Source: Boseongicola sp.
GTDB taxonomy: Bacteria > Pseudomonadota > Alphaproteobacteria > Rhodobacterales > Rhodobacteraceae
Assembly (NCBI GenBank): GCA_028824715.1
Contig: JAPPCV010000157.1
Location: 1 to 64,000, forward strand
Direction: 5' to 3'
Length of the DNA stretch: 64,000 nt
Shown here: positions 37,553 to 46,474 of the stretch, one piece after another
How the letters are laid out: each line of letters begins with the position of its first letter
How positions within the stretch are numbered: position 1 is the stretch's first letter
Translations under genes and position numbers: made by a program
The notes under the pieces: generated by a model
Databases searched by the model: none
Told to the model about the DNA's origin: nothing
Seen by the model: the letters and a program-made list of their open reading frames with translations, nothing else

Positions 37553-39841
37553 ATGGACAAGTTTGGCAAGTCGCAACCGGTTCGACGGCTGGAGGACCGG
37601 CGGTTTCTGACCGGGACAGGCCGGTATGTCGATGACATCGTTCCAGACGACGCGCTCTACGCGGTCTTCGTGCGATCGCAGGTGGCGCATGGGCGTCTGG
37701 TGTCCGTGGACCTTGAGGAGGCACGCGGGATGCCGGGCGTGGTTCTTGCGATGGGAAGCGAAGATCTCGCGGCATTGGGCGTGAACTACTCGCTTGGGAC
37801 GAAGGTTGTCACGAACAGCGATGGATCGACTCCAGCCGAACCGCGTCGTCCGATCCTGGCGGAAGGCAAGGTCCGGTTCGTGGGCGATCCGGTGGCCGTT
37901 GTCGTGGCCGAATCGCTTGCGCAGGCAAAGGATGCCGCCGAGTGCGTCGTTGCCGACGTGAAGGAACTTGGGGCCAAGCTGGATCTGGCTCCCGGCGGCG
38001 ACGCGATTCATGAACAGATCCCGGACAATGTCGCCTTTGACTGGCAGGCCGGTGACGCCGCTGCCGTGGATGGCGCGATTGCCAAGGCCGCGCATGTCGT
38101 GACAACACGGGTCGCAGACAATCGCGTCATCTGCAATTCGATGGAACCACGCGGCTGTTTTGCGGAATGGGATGGCGAACGCCTGCATTTCTCCTTTAGC
38201 GGTCAGGGCGTCTGGGGCATGAAGGAGGACCTGATCGCATGTTTCGGGCTTGGGAAGGACCAGGTTCGGGTCACGATTCCCGATGTAGGCGGCGGATTCG
38301 GCATGAAGGCGTTCGGCTATCCCGAATATTTCGCGGTTGCCGCGTGCGCCAGGTCGCTGGGTCGGCCCGTGCGCTGGATGTCCGAGCGCACCGAGGCGAT
38401 GCTGGCCGACAATTCCGGGCGGGACCTGGTCTCCGACACTACGCTCGCCTTCGATTCAGAGTTCAGGATCCTGGCCTACAAGGTTAGCACATCCTGCAAC
38501 CTCGGGGCCTACCTTTCGGGAGAGGCGCAGCAAATTCAGACCGAACTGTTCGCCAAGGTCGCCATGGGCGTCTATGATGTCCAGACGATCGCCCTGAACT
38601 GCAAGGGGTTCTTCACCAATACCGGACAGGTCGACGCGTACCGCGGCGCAGGACGGCCGGAGGCAATGCTCGCACTTGAGCGTTCGATCGACAATGCTGC
38701 TCGCGTGCTCGGTGCTGATCCGCACGAACTGCGACGGAAGAATTTCATTTCGCCTGCCGAATTCCCTTACAAGACTGCGATCGCCGACACCTATGACGTT
38801 GGCGATTTCGACCGGGTCCTGACCTCCGCCGAGGCAAATTCGGACCGTGCGGGCTTTGCCACACGACGTGCGAAGTCCGAGGCGAGGGGGCGTTTGCGGG
38901 GGCAGGGTCTCTGCTACTACATCGAATCCATTCTCGGCGACCAGATCGAGGACGCCCAGGTCGTGTTCGAGGAGGGCGGAACCGTCAGCCTTTACGTCGG
39001 CACGCAGTCGAACGGCCAGGGACACGAGACGGTCTTCGCGACTTTCCTGGCGGACCAGACAGGAATTCCGGCAGACGCAATTCGGATCGTGCAGGGCGAC
39101 AGCGATCTGGTGCCGAGCGGCGGCGGCACGGGCGGCTCGCGCTCGGTGACGATGCAGACAGGAGCGACGCTTGCCGCCGTGGCCACGATCACGAGGCGGT
39201 TCGGCGCATATCTTGCGCGAAAGTTCGAGTCCGACGACGTGGAATTCGACGACGAACGTTTTCGGATCGAAGGATCGAATGAAACGCCCACGATGCTGGA
39301 GGTGGCGGAAATGGCCCGGACCGACGGCAGGACCGACATTCTGGACGTGAAGGAAAGGTGGTCCGTCGAGAACATGTCCTTTCCGAACGGAGCGCACGTC
39401 GCGGAAGTCGAGATTGACCCGGAAACCGGCACCGTGGTCGTGGACCGTTATTCCGTGACGGACGACCTCGGCAACGTGATCAATCCGCTGCTGGCCGAAG
39501 GCCAGGTGCATGGAGGCGTTGCCCAGGGCATCGGCCAGGCCATCTGCGAGCGTGTGGCATATGACGAGGACGGCCAGTTGCTGACTGCCACGTTCATGGA
39601 CTACGGCATGCCGCGTGCGGCGGACGTGCCGATGATCGGGTTCGATACGGAACCTGTGCCCTCGCTCTACAATCCTATGGGCATGAAGGGCTGCGGGGAG
39701 GCCGGAACGGTCGGAGCTCTTGGTGCCGTGGCCAATGCGGTGGCAGACGCCATGGCATGCTGCGGCGTGGAGCCGGTAGACATGCCATACACGCCCGCAA
39801 AGGTCTGGCACGCGCTGAACGCAGGAGGTGTTGCAAGATAG
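37553..39841 (+). CDS. Form-II CoxL-like molybdenum hydroxylase, large subunit
   Basis: A 762-residue molybdopterin-binding subunit of the xanthine-dehydrogenase/CO-dehydrogenase family. The active-site loop is AYRGAGR (362-368), the form-II signature; true CO dehydrogenase (form I) has AYRCSFR. The catalytic base glutamate is E716 in KGCGEAGTVGA. Other family segments are VGGGFGMKAF and GTQSNGQGHETVF. The usual iron-sulfur (CoxS) and FAD (CoxM) subunit genes are absent on both sides, so it is an orphan here. Substrate unknown; an aldehyde or heterocycle is most likely. Confidence 0.92.
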   Translation: MDKFGKSQPVRRLEDRRFLTGTGRYVDDIVPDDALYAVFVRSQVAHGRLVSVDLEEARGMPGVVLAMGSEDLAALGVNYSLGTKVVTNSDGSTPAEPRRPILAEGKVRFVGDPVAVVVAESLAQAKDAAECVVADVKELGAKLDLAPGGDAIHEQIPDNVAFDWQAGDAAAVDGAIAKAAHVVTTRVADNRVICNSMEPRGCFAEWDGERLHFSFSGQGVWGMKEDLIACFGLGKDQVRVTIPDVGGGFGMKAFGYPEYFAVAACARSLGRPVRWMSERTEAMLADNSGRDLVSDTTLAFDSEFRILAYKVSTSCNLGAYLSGEAQQIQTELFAKVAMGVYDVQTIALNCKGFFTNTGQVDAYRGAGRPEAMLALERSIDNAARVLGADPHELRRKNFISPAEFPYKTAIADTYDVGDFDRVLTSAEANSDRAGFATRRAKSEARGRLRGQGLCYYIESILGDQIEDAQVVFEEGGTVSLYVGTQSNGQGHETVFATFLADQTGIPADAIRIVQGDSDLVPSGGGTGGSRSVTMQTGATLAAVATITRRFGAYLARKFESDDVEFDDERFRIEGSNETPTMLEVAEMARTDGRTDILDVKERWSVENMSFPNGAHVAEVEIDPETGTVVVDRYSVTDDLGNVINPLLAEGQVHGGVAQGIGQAICERVAYDEDGQLLTATFMDYGMPRAADVPMIGFDTEPVPSLYNPMGMKGCGEAGTVGALGAVANAVADAMACCGVEPVDMPYTPAKVWHALNAGGVAR

Positions 39842-39944
39842 AAGTGGTCGCCACCCAATTCCACGAGAGCGGGTCTTGCTCAAGGACTGACCATCGCCCT
39901 GAGCCTGCCCGGCGGGTCCCGGGTCCGTTACGCGAGGACTTTCG

Positions 39945-41006
39945 ATGAGTCTGAGAGCTCAGATACGTGACCTTGCCGGCTTCCTTCGCCGGACCGAGCG
40001 ATCCGTGCATCAGCACACGCGGGAACGAGTCGATCATTTTGTTCTTCTCGACGGAACCATGTCTTCTCTGGCCGAGGGCGAGGAGACGAATGTCGGCTTG
40101 ATTTACAATCTTCTGAACGAAGTTTCCCGGTCAGGCAGGGTGAGCCTCTACTATGAAGCTGGAACGCAATGGTCGGATTGGTCGAAGACCCTGGATGTCA
40201 TAGAGGGCCGGGGGATCAACAGGCGGATCCGCCGCGCCTATGGCTGGCTCGCCACCCGATATCGGCCCGGAGACCGGATTTTCCTGATCGGCTATTCGCG
40301 GGGCGCCTTCGCGGTCCGGTCGCTGGCAGGCGTGATCGACAGGGTCGGCCTTCTGCGGCAAGACCAAGCGATAGAGCGCTTGGTGCAGCAAGCGTTTCGC
40401 CACTACCAGATCAACAATGGGGGGGAAGCGCGTGAAGTGTTTTCTGAATCGCATTGCAGGCGTGACGTGCCGATTGAGATGATCGGCTGCTTCGATACGG
40501 TCAAATCCTTGGGATTGCGGGCCCCCTTTGTCTGGAAGTGGTCGGAAATCAGGCACTCCTTCCACAATCATCAGCTAGGTCACCATATCAGGCATGGGCT
40601 TCATGCCTTGGCCCTCGACGAGACACGCGAAGCCTTTCGGCCAATTCTCTGGGAATGCGAACCGGGCCGCGAGGGGACCGTGGAGCAGGTCTGGTTTCGC
40701 GGTTCGCACAGCGATATCGGAGGTCAGCTGGCAGGCAGCCAAAAGGCGCGGCCGCTCTCGAACATTCCGCTTACGTGGATGCTTGAGCGGATCGAGCGAA
40801 GCGGCGTGTCGTTGCCGGCGCGCTGGAAGCAGAGGTTTCCGACGGATCCCGACGCACCTTCGGTTGGCACGTGGTCGGGATGGGGCAAGATATTTCTCGC
40901 GCGGAAGAAGCGAGTGTACGGAACCGATCCGTCCGAGTCCGTGCATCCTTCCGCAGTGGGCCGCTCGTTTCTTGCGAGAGAGTTCGGCGAGGCGGTTCAG
41001 TCTTAG
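39945..41006 (+). CDS. DUF2235 alpha/beta hydrolase
   Basis: A 353-residue protein of the DUF2235 family, which includes the Tle1-type phospholipase effectors. Visible motifs are HFVLLDGT, the nucleophile elbow GYSRG with S118, and FRGSHSDIGGQ, which carries the probable catalytic His/Asp region. It has no signal peptide and no neighbouring VgrG, PAAR or immunity-like gene, so a stand-alone lipase or esterase role is as likely as a secreted effector. Its start ATG lies 103 bases after the CoxL-like gene. Confidence 0.8.
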   Translation: MSLRAQIRDLAGFLRRTERSVHQHTRERVDHFVLLDGTMSSLAEGEETNVGLIYNLLNEVSRSGRVSLYYEAGTQWSDWSKTLDVIEGRGINRRIRRAYGWLATRYRPGDRIFLIGYSRGAFAVRSLAGVIDRVGLLRQDQAIERLVQQAFRHYQINNGGEAREVFSESHCRRDVPIEMIGCFDTVKSLGLRAPFVWKWSEIRHSFHNHQLGHHIRHGLHALALDETREAFRPILWECEPGREGTVEQVWFRGSHSDIGGQLAGSQKARPLSNIPLTWMLERIERSGVSLPARWKQRFPTDPDAPSVGTWSGWGKIFLARKKRVYGTDPSESVHPSAVGRSFLAREFGEAVQS

Positions 41007-41238
41007 TGCCTCACCGTCTGAACGCAGGCTCTCGAACTGTCGTGTCAACGCGATTGCTTGCCGAGCATCAGTCCGGACATTGTTCAAGCGCGTTGGGAAA
41101 GCGGTTTTGACGTCTCCCGCCTCCGGGTGAAGGGGACGCAATGCAGCGCCGGGACGAATTCGCGTTCCGCAAGGGATCGAAGTGACGTGTGCGCACATTC
41201 TGCGTGCGAACGTCCGCTTGCGTGTTCACGCTTTCCGG

Positions 41239-41267
41239 TTGATGGACCTGTGCAATCTGCCTAAACG
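41239..41267 (+). promoter_or_regulatory. Weak promoter candidate close to the suhB-like start
   Basis: TTGATG (41239-41244) and TAAACG (41262-41267) are 17 bases apart. Transcription would then begin at or next to the ATG at 41274, and no Shine-Dalgarno is visible before this ATG, which would fit a leaderless message. The -10 matches the consensus poorly. Confidence 0.3.
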
Positions 41268-41273
41268 CACCGC

Positions 41274-42062
41274 ATGCAGGGAAGCGCCAATCTCAATGTC
41301 ATGGTGAAGGCGGCCCGGAGTGCCGGAAGAAGCCTCGCAAAGGACTTTCGCGAGGTTGAGAACCTCCAGGTCTCCTCGAAGGGTGCGGGCGATTTCGTCA
41401 GCCGCGCGGACATTGCCGCGGAGCGCATCATTCGCGAGATTCTCGGTGAGGCCCGCCCAAGTTACGGCTGGATTGGCGAAGAGAGCGGTGAGGAAGCGGG
41501 CAAGGATCCGACGCGGCATTGGATCGTGGACCCGCTCGACGGGACCACGAATTTCCTGCACGGCATGCCCCATTGGGCAATTTCCATCGCGCTGGAACAC
41601 AAGGGCGAGGTCACTGCGGCAGTGGTCTTCGATCCCGCAAAGGACGAAATGTTTGTTGCCGAAAGGGGCCAGGGGACCTGGCTGAACTCCCAGCGCCTGC
41701 GCGTCAGCAACCGGCACAGGATGATCGAATCGGTTTTTGAGACCGGTCTTCCCTTTGCAGACCGGGCTCACCTCCCGGTCATGCTTCGGGAAGCGTCGCG
41801 GCTCCTGCCAATGACTGCCGGAGTCCGGCAGTTTGGAGCTGCGGCACTCGGGCTGGCATACGTTGCGGCGGGGCGCTATGAGGGGTTCTGGGAGCGAGAC
41901 CTTCGTCCTTGGGACGTCGCGGCGGGCATCTTGCTGGTGCGCGAGGCGGGAGGGTTCGTGGACGGAATCGTCGCGAACACCGACCCACTGGTAACCGGAG
42001 ACATTTTGGCCGCAAATTCAGGAATCTACGAGGCCTTTTCCAAGGTGATCCGCACTGCGTGA
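41274..42062 (+). CDS. Inositol-monophosphatase-family phosphatase (SuhB-like)
   Basis: A 262-residue magnesium-dependent phosphatase. The metal sites are E69/E70 (GEESG) and D86/D89 (WIVDPLDGTTNF), with the C-terminal WDVAAG block. By family it hydrolyses inositol-1-phosphate or a related small phosphate ester; in SuhB it also assists rRNA transcription. It may link to the cyclitol locus, but that is only proximity. The two upstream in-frame bases give no alternative start. Confidence 0.92.
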   Translation: MQGSANLNVMVKAARSAGRSLAKDFREVENLQVSSKGAGDFVSRADIAAERIIREILGEARPSYGWIGEESGEEAGKDPTRHWIVDPLDGTTNFLHGMPHWAISIALEHKGEVTAAVVFDPAKDEMFVAERGQGTWLNSQRLRVSNRHRMIESVFETGLPFADRAHLPVMLREASRLLPMTAGVRQFGAAALGLAYVAAGRYEGFWERDLRPWDVAAGILLVREAGGFVDGIVANTDPLVTGDILAANSGIYEAFSKVIRTA

Positions 42063-42132
42063 AATTCGCGCGCGTCGCAATTGCACGAAATCCTTGGAAG
42101 AGGACTCCACCGCTCTCGGGCGGCGGGTCGCC

Positions 42133-43359
42133 TCATCTGTCCTTTCCCTCGCGAATTCGTCCCAGAAGCCGTCCGATGACGAACGAAGTTCTTGGCGCGT
42201 AGACGTAGCGAGTGCGGGTCCTTGCGCTGCGGCTTCTCATCCGGATGAGACTGAACGCGATCAGGATCACGTGCGCGAGGGACACGAACGAGAACATGGC
42301 AGAGGGTCCGAACCTGTCGATCAGGGATGCCACGAACCATGGCGAAGCGATTGCGCCCACGGCATAGTAGAAGATGAGTGCCGCCGAGATGTCCACGCGC
42401 TCGTCCTGGCTGGCGAAGTCGTGGGCATGAGCCGTGGCAACGGAATATATGGGAAACGTGATCAGGCCGAACAGACCTGCAGCAGCAAATGCCGAGCCTG
42501 TGCCGTTTGCGGCAAACGTGACCATCACGGCGCATGAGAGGATTGCCAGCACCGATAGCGCGATCAGCACGATGCGACGGTCGTAGCGGTCAGCCGCCCA
42601 GCCCACCGGGTACTGGCTCAGCGCGCCGCCGAGAACAAATGCCGCGAGAAACAGCGCAATTTCGTCATTCGAAAGCCCGACTTCGACTCCGTAGATCGGT
42701 CCGACCATTCGGAAGGCGGCGGTTGTCAGTCCGGCCGACACGACGCCGGCGACCGCAAGCGGCGAGCGTTCCCATGCAAGCCCGGGTCGGAGGCGTCGGG
42801 CCTTTGGTACCTTTGGCTGCTCGATTCGGGTCAGGACGAGAGGCACAAGCGCGGCGCAGCAAATGAGCGCGAGGATGTTGTACGAAACGTAGCTTGCAGG
42901 TTCGAGAACCGAGATCATCAATTGCGCGGCCAGCGACCCGCTGATGTCGACCACGCGATAGACACCTATGGCCCGACCCCTTGTTGCGTTGGTGACCTTT
43001 GCCTGAAGCCAGCTTTCCACGACAGTGTAGCAGCCCGCTATGCAAATCCCCGAAAGCACCCGCATGATCATCCAGGCCGTCGCGTCCACGATCAGCATGT
43101 GGCTGAGAATGCCGATCGTGCCAGCGGCGGTGAAGGCCGCGAAAGTCCGTGAGTGACCGACATCGCTCAATATTCGAGGAGCCCAAATGCAGCCGACGAA
43201 GAAGCCGAAAAAATGTGCGGAACCCAGGAGTCCGATCTCGGAACGCGTGAAATGGAGCTGGATTCCCGAGATTGCGTCAAGAGGGGCGAGGCCGCCCGAT
43301 CCGAGCTGCAGCAACAGGACCGACAGGAGCAGGGCCGCAAATGAAATCAGCATGCGCAT
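42133..43359 (-). CDS. MFS transporter
   Basis: A 408-residue major-facilitator protein with about twelve hydrophobic helices. The loop WAADRYDRRIVL after helix 8 is the second-half copy of the family's loop 2-3 motif, and the first-half region reads SAHFFGFFVGC and RVLSGICIAGCYTVVESWL, as in YcaD-like carriers. The arginine-rich C-terminal tail is cytoplasmic. It is transcribed toward the SuhB-like gene, and nothing nearby indicates a substrate. Confidence 0.9.
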   Translation of the reverse strand: MRMLISFAALLLSVLLLQLGSGGLAPLDAISGIQLHFTRSEIGLLGSAHFFGFFVGCIWAPRILSDVGHSRTFAAFTAAGTIGILSHMLIVDATAWMIMRVLSGICIAGCYTVVESWLQAKVTNATRGRAIGVYRVVDISGSLAAQLMISVLEPASYVSYNILALICCAALVPLVLTRIEQPKVPKARRLRPGLAWERSPLAVAGVVSAGLTTAAFRMVGPIYGVEVGLSNDEIALFLAAFVLGGALSQYPVGWAADRYDRRIVLIALSVLAILSCAVMVTFAANGTGSAFAAAGLFGLITFPIYSVATAHAHDFASQDERVDISAALIFYYAVGAIASPWFVASLIDRFGPSAMFSFVSLAHVILIAFSLIRMRSRSARTRTRYVYAPRTSFVIGRLLGRIREGKDR

Positions 43360-43782
43360 TTGCCGCCCCTCTTCGTGCGCCCTGAATCCCTGTGACCGCC
43401 TGAAATCGACATCGGCAGGGCGAATTTTGGCGTGTATGGCGAATTCCTGCGGAGGCGTATGCCTCCTTCATCCAGCTGGTTGCCGCAAGACGCGGCGGTC
43501 CAGGCCGGCGTTTTTCAATTCCTCCGGGACTCGTCGCCTTCAGGGACGTGAGAGCGAAAATTGCGCCGCGCGGTCATGAGGCCGGAGAAGCGAAGGCTTG
43601 ATCGAAGTGGTGACGCTCTGCTTGGCAGTGCCTGACAGCGGCAGGCGGACAGGGTTCACATGAGGCAAGAGTGTCGGCAGAGCTGCGAAAGATGCGGCGA
43701 CGTTCTACGCCCGCGCCGCTGTGCACCCGGCGACTCCGGCCGGTCTGGGAGCGAAAGATCTGCAGGCATGCGCAAAGGGGAG
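43360..43782. other. Intergenic region without a supported gene
   Basis: About 420 bases between the MFS gene start and the end of the deacylase gene. I find no coding frame with motifs, no terminator with a T-run and no repeat. Confidence 0.6.
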
Positions 43783-44808
43783 TCAGCCCTCGTAGTCGCT
43801 GAGCGTGAAGAACAGCGTGTCACCGATCTCGCAGAGTGCCGGCGTGCGCTTGCAGAACACCACGCCGCCCTTGTTGAAATGCAGCTCTTCCGGGGTTTCC
43901 CAAGGCTCCTTGAGGTTCCAGATGTAGCCCGCGAGCTGGCCGTCGCCGACGTTGTCGCCGAGGTTCACCACGGGTTCGAACATCCCGTCCTTGTGGGCAA
44001 AGACGTAGTGATCGCCGGTCTGCATCGCCTTAAGGGCCACCTTGTGCTCGGGCTCTGGCAGCACCTCGTCGGTCCGCAGCACGTCCAGCTCGCGCAGGCA
44101 GCGCTTCATGCCATTGTAGGCGAAGCTGCGGATCCACGGGCGGATCTTCCCCGCGCCGCCGAGTTCGGTGGACAGGTAGATCTTGTCGAGCGGCAGGACC
44201 TCTCCCGACAGCGTGGTCTCGTGCACCCGGTCTCCGACGATGCCGAGCGGCGCGCCAAAGAGTTCAAGGAACTTCATCTGCAGCGCGTCCTTCTCCGCGT
44301 CGCCCATCAGGCGGATCTTGACCGAGGGGTGGTGGTCGATGGACTTGCCTGCCGAATGCAGGTCAAAGAACGCGTCGCCCCGCGGCACAATCTGGGTGGT
44401 GATGAACCATGCGATCATCTCCGTGGGCGAGCCGTACTGGTTGCCCGGGAACATGCGGTTGAGATTGGCCTCGCCGGTCCAGTCGAGCGGCGACGTGCGG
44501 CGGCCGGCATAGAAGGCGGGCGCGTTTGCTGCGGGCAGGAAGATGATCTGGCCCGCGACGTCTCCTGGTTCCAGTTCCTGATAGAGACCGTTGGTGATCG
44601 ACACGCCTTCGTACTCGTCACCGTGGTTGGCGCCGATGACCACGGCGACGGGGCCGTCGCCGCTCCTGATCGACATGATCGGCAACGGCAGCCAGCCGTA
44701 GGCCGAGCGGTCGGAACTGAACTGGATGCGCACGTAGCCGTGGTGCTTGCCGGTCGCGTCCAGGTCGATCTCGCACGAGGGCGCAAGGCTTGCCTTCGGA
44801 CAGGGCAT
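43783..44808 (-). CDS. DoeB/AstE-like zinc deacylase (N-acyl amino acid hydrolase)
   Basis: A 341-residue enzyme of the succinylglutamate-desuccinylase/aspartoacylase family. The zinc site is H62-x2-E65 (GANHGDEYEG) and H151 (DLHSAG). The closest characterised group is DoeB/EutE, which deacetylates N-alpha-acetyl-2,4-diaminobutyrate in ectoine breakdown. I chose the second ATG (44808) because AAAGGAG lies 7 bases before it but only 1 base before the first ATG at 44814. It follows the aminotransferase gene by 18 bases and probably works on a compound brought in by the Ehu-type transporter. Confidence 0.85.
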   Translation of the reverse strand: MPCPKASLAPSCEIDLDATGKHHGYVRIQFSSDRSAYGWLPLPIMSIRSGDGPVAVVIGANHGDEYEGVSITNGLYQELEPGDVAGQIIFLPAANAPAFYAGRRTSPLDWTGEANLNRMFPGNQYGSPTEMIAWFITTQIVPRGDAFFDLHSAGKSIDHHPSVKIRLMGDAEKDALQMKFLELFGAPLGIVGDRVHETTLSGEVLPLDKIYLSTELGGAGKIRPWIRSFAYNGMKRCLRELDVLRTDEVLPEPEHKVALKAMQTGDHYVFAHKDGMFEPVVNLGDNVGDGQLAGYIWNLKEPWETPEELHFNKGGVVFCKRTPALCEIGDTLFFTLSDYEG

Positions 44809-44826
44809 TGACATGCTCCTTTGGGA

Positions 44827-46011
44827 TCAGGCGGAATTCGCCTGTGATTGGAGTTTCCTCCAGGCGATGCCAAGACGGGCGACGCCGTCGCGGATCTCGT
44901 CTGGAGCGGTGAAGCTGTAGGCCATGCGGATGAAGTGGCCTGGGTCGTCATTGGGAAAGCTGAGCCGGCCCGAGGATATCTCGACGCCCTCTTCGATGCC
45001 CAGCTCGACCAGTCGTTCCGCATCCGTGCCTTCGGGCAGTTCCGCCCAGAGGAAATAGCCGCCTTGCGGCGCGCGGACCACGGCCTCGGGGACGTGCTCC
45101 GCGAGGGCGTCGATCATCGCATCGCGGTGGATGCACATGTGGTGGACCATCTCGTCGATGTGCAGCGCCATCTTGTTCGAACGCATCAGCTGCACGACGA
45201 TTCGCTGGGCAAAGGCATTAGACCCGCCGTCGGCCTTCTGCATCGCCATGCGGCGAATCACGCCTGGATCGCCGATGGCCCAGCCAACTCGCAGACCTGG
45301 GGCGAGAATCTTCGAGACGGTGCCAAGGCTGATCACGTGCCCGGTGGTGTCCATTGACTTTATCGACGGGACCGCTTCGCCCTCAAAGCGGATGCGGCGG
45401 TAGGGGTCGTCCTCGCAGATCACGAAATTGTAGCGCTGCGCCAGGTCCAGCATCTTCTTGCGCCGCGCAAGCGAGGTGGTGACGCCGGTGGGATTGTGAA
45501 AGTCGGGCACGTCGAAGAGCAGCTTGGGCATCTGCTCGGCGTTCCGCTCCAGGTTGAAGAGCTTGCGTTCTAGTTCGGCGGCGTCGAGGCCCTTGTCATC
45601 CTGGCCGATGTCGAGGAAGCGGACGCCATGCGTGCGCATGATGTGCACCGCCGTCATGTAGGTGGGGCGGGTCACGATCACCGCGTCGCCCGCCTCGCAG
45701 AACGTGCGGAGCGCAAGGTCGAAGGCGCTCTTGGATCCGTAGGTCACAAGCACGTTCTCGCGCGCGGCCTTCACCCCGTCCTTGGCCACGAAGGCGCAGA
45801 TCTCGTCGCGCAGGTCGTCGAGGCCCATGAGCGGCGCGTACTGCATCGCCTCTTCGCGCAAGGGGCCGACGGCCTCGGTCGCCTCGCGCACCACGTCAGG
45901 CAGGCAAGGAGGATACGCGGCGCCCGAACTGAGCGCGATTGTGCCCGGGACGTGGTCGAACACCGAATTGCCGAGGATGGCGGACCGTCGGGCGAATCGG
46001 TATTTGGTCAT
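44827..46011 (-). CDS. PLP-dependent class I/II aminotransferase
   Basis: A 394-residue fold-type-I aminotransferase. The PLP-binding lysine is K234 (SLGTVSKILAPGLRVGW), with NPTG at 173-176, DDPY at 201-204 and R241. It lacks the N-terminal winged helix of MocR regulators, so it is an enzyme and not a regulator. Beside a DoeB-like deacylase it may transaminate the released diamino acid, a step done by a class-III enzyme (DoeD) in known ectoine pathways. LysN/2-aminoadipate transaminase-like proteins are the nearest relatives by motif. Confidence 0.88.
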   Translation of the reverse strand: MTKYRFARRSAILGNSVFDHVPGTIALSSGAAYPPCLPDVVREATEAVGPLREEAMQYAPLMGLDDLRDEICAFVAKDGVKAARENVLVTYGSKSAFDLALRTFCEAGDAVIVTRPTYMTAVHIMRTHGVRFLDIGQDDKGLDAAELERKLFNLERNAEQMPKLLFDVPDFHNPTGVTTSLARRKKMLDLAQRYNFVICEDDPYRRIRFEGEAVPSIKSMDTTGHVISLGTVSKILAPGLRVGWAIGDPGVIRRMAMQKADGGSNAFAQRIVVQLMRSNKMALHIDEMVHHMCIHRDAMIDALAEHVPEAVVRAPQGGYFLWAELPEGTDAERLVELGIEEGVEISSGRLSFPNDDPGHFIRMAYSFTAPDEIRDGVARLGIAWRKLQSQANSA

Positions 46012-46474
46012 TGCATTCCCCGCCAGGTCGCCGATGCAGCGGCCGGCCCGGACGTCGCTGCGGCTCGGCGGGCAGCGAGTCCTGCACCTCTTGTGGCCGT
46101 CTCCGATTGTCCGGTCGCCGCGTCAAGCACAATTCTTGACGCACTTGCCGCCGACGGAGTCCGCGAGGGATTTCCGGGCGCTGCAATCAGGTCCTCGACT
46201 GCCTGCTCCTCGCCTTCCTCCGAAGCCTGCCTGGCATGGAAGGCTGAGTCGGGCTTGCCGGCCATGGGCGCGATTCGGACCGAACGCAAGGGCCGTGACG
46301 CGCGCCTGGCGAGGGCGTTCCCCGGTTCGGTGAGGACAATTGCCCGGGACAATGGCCGCCTGGCCTTCGGGTCTGTCGGGACGGGCATTTCCAGACTCCT
46401 CGAAAGATTTTGCTTGCGCCAAACAATCTATTATCTAGTATCAGGCGCAGGTCAACTCGGAAAGCGGATCGTCG
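46012..46474. other. Divergent intergenic region between aminotransferase and M24 genes
   Basis: About 460 bases. Apart from the promoter candidate at 46410-46441 I see no supported gene. The AT-rich centre (about 46405-46445) is the natural control region for both transcription units and the most likely site for the FadR-type regulator encoded at 52.2 kb. Confidence 0.5.
46410..46441 (+). promoter_or_regulatory. Promoter candidate for the M24-Ehu operon
   Basis: Two overlapping readings fit: TTGCTT (46410-46415) with TATCTA (46432-46437), or TTGCGC (46414-46419) with TAGTAT (46436-46441), each with a 16-base spacer. The segment is AT-rich in a GC-rich context and lies about 35 bases before the M24 start. 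Confidence 0.45.

Noticed and set aside
37553-39841. True CO dehydrogenase large subunit
   Set aside because: The active-site loop is AYRGAGR (form II), not AYRCSFR.
39945-41006. Type VI secretion effector
   Set aside because: The DUF2235 fold alone does not show it; no VgrG, PAAR, adaptor or immunity gene lies nearby.
44827-46011. MocR-type regulator (such as EnuR)
   Set aside because: The protein is only the aminotransferase domain and lacks the N-terminal winged helix.
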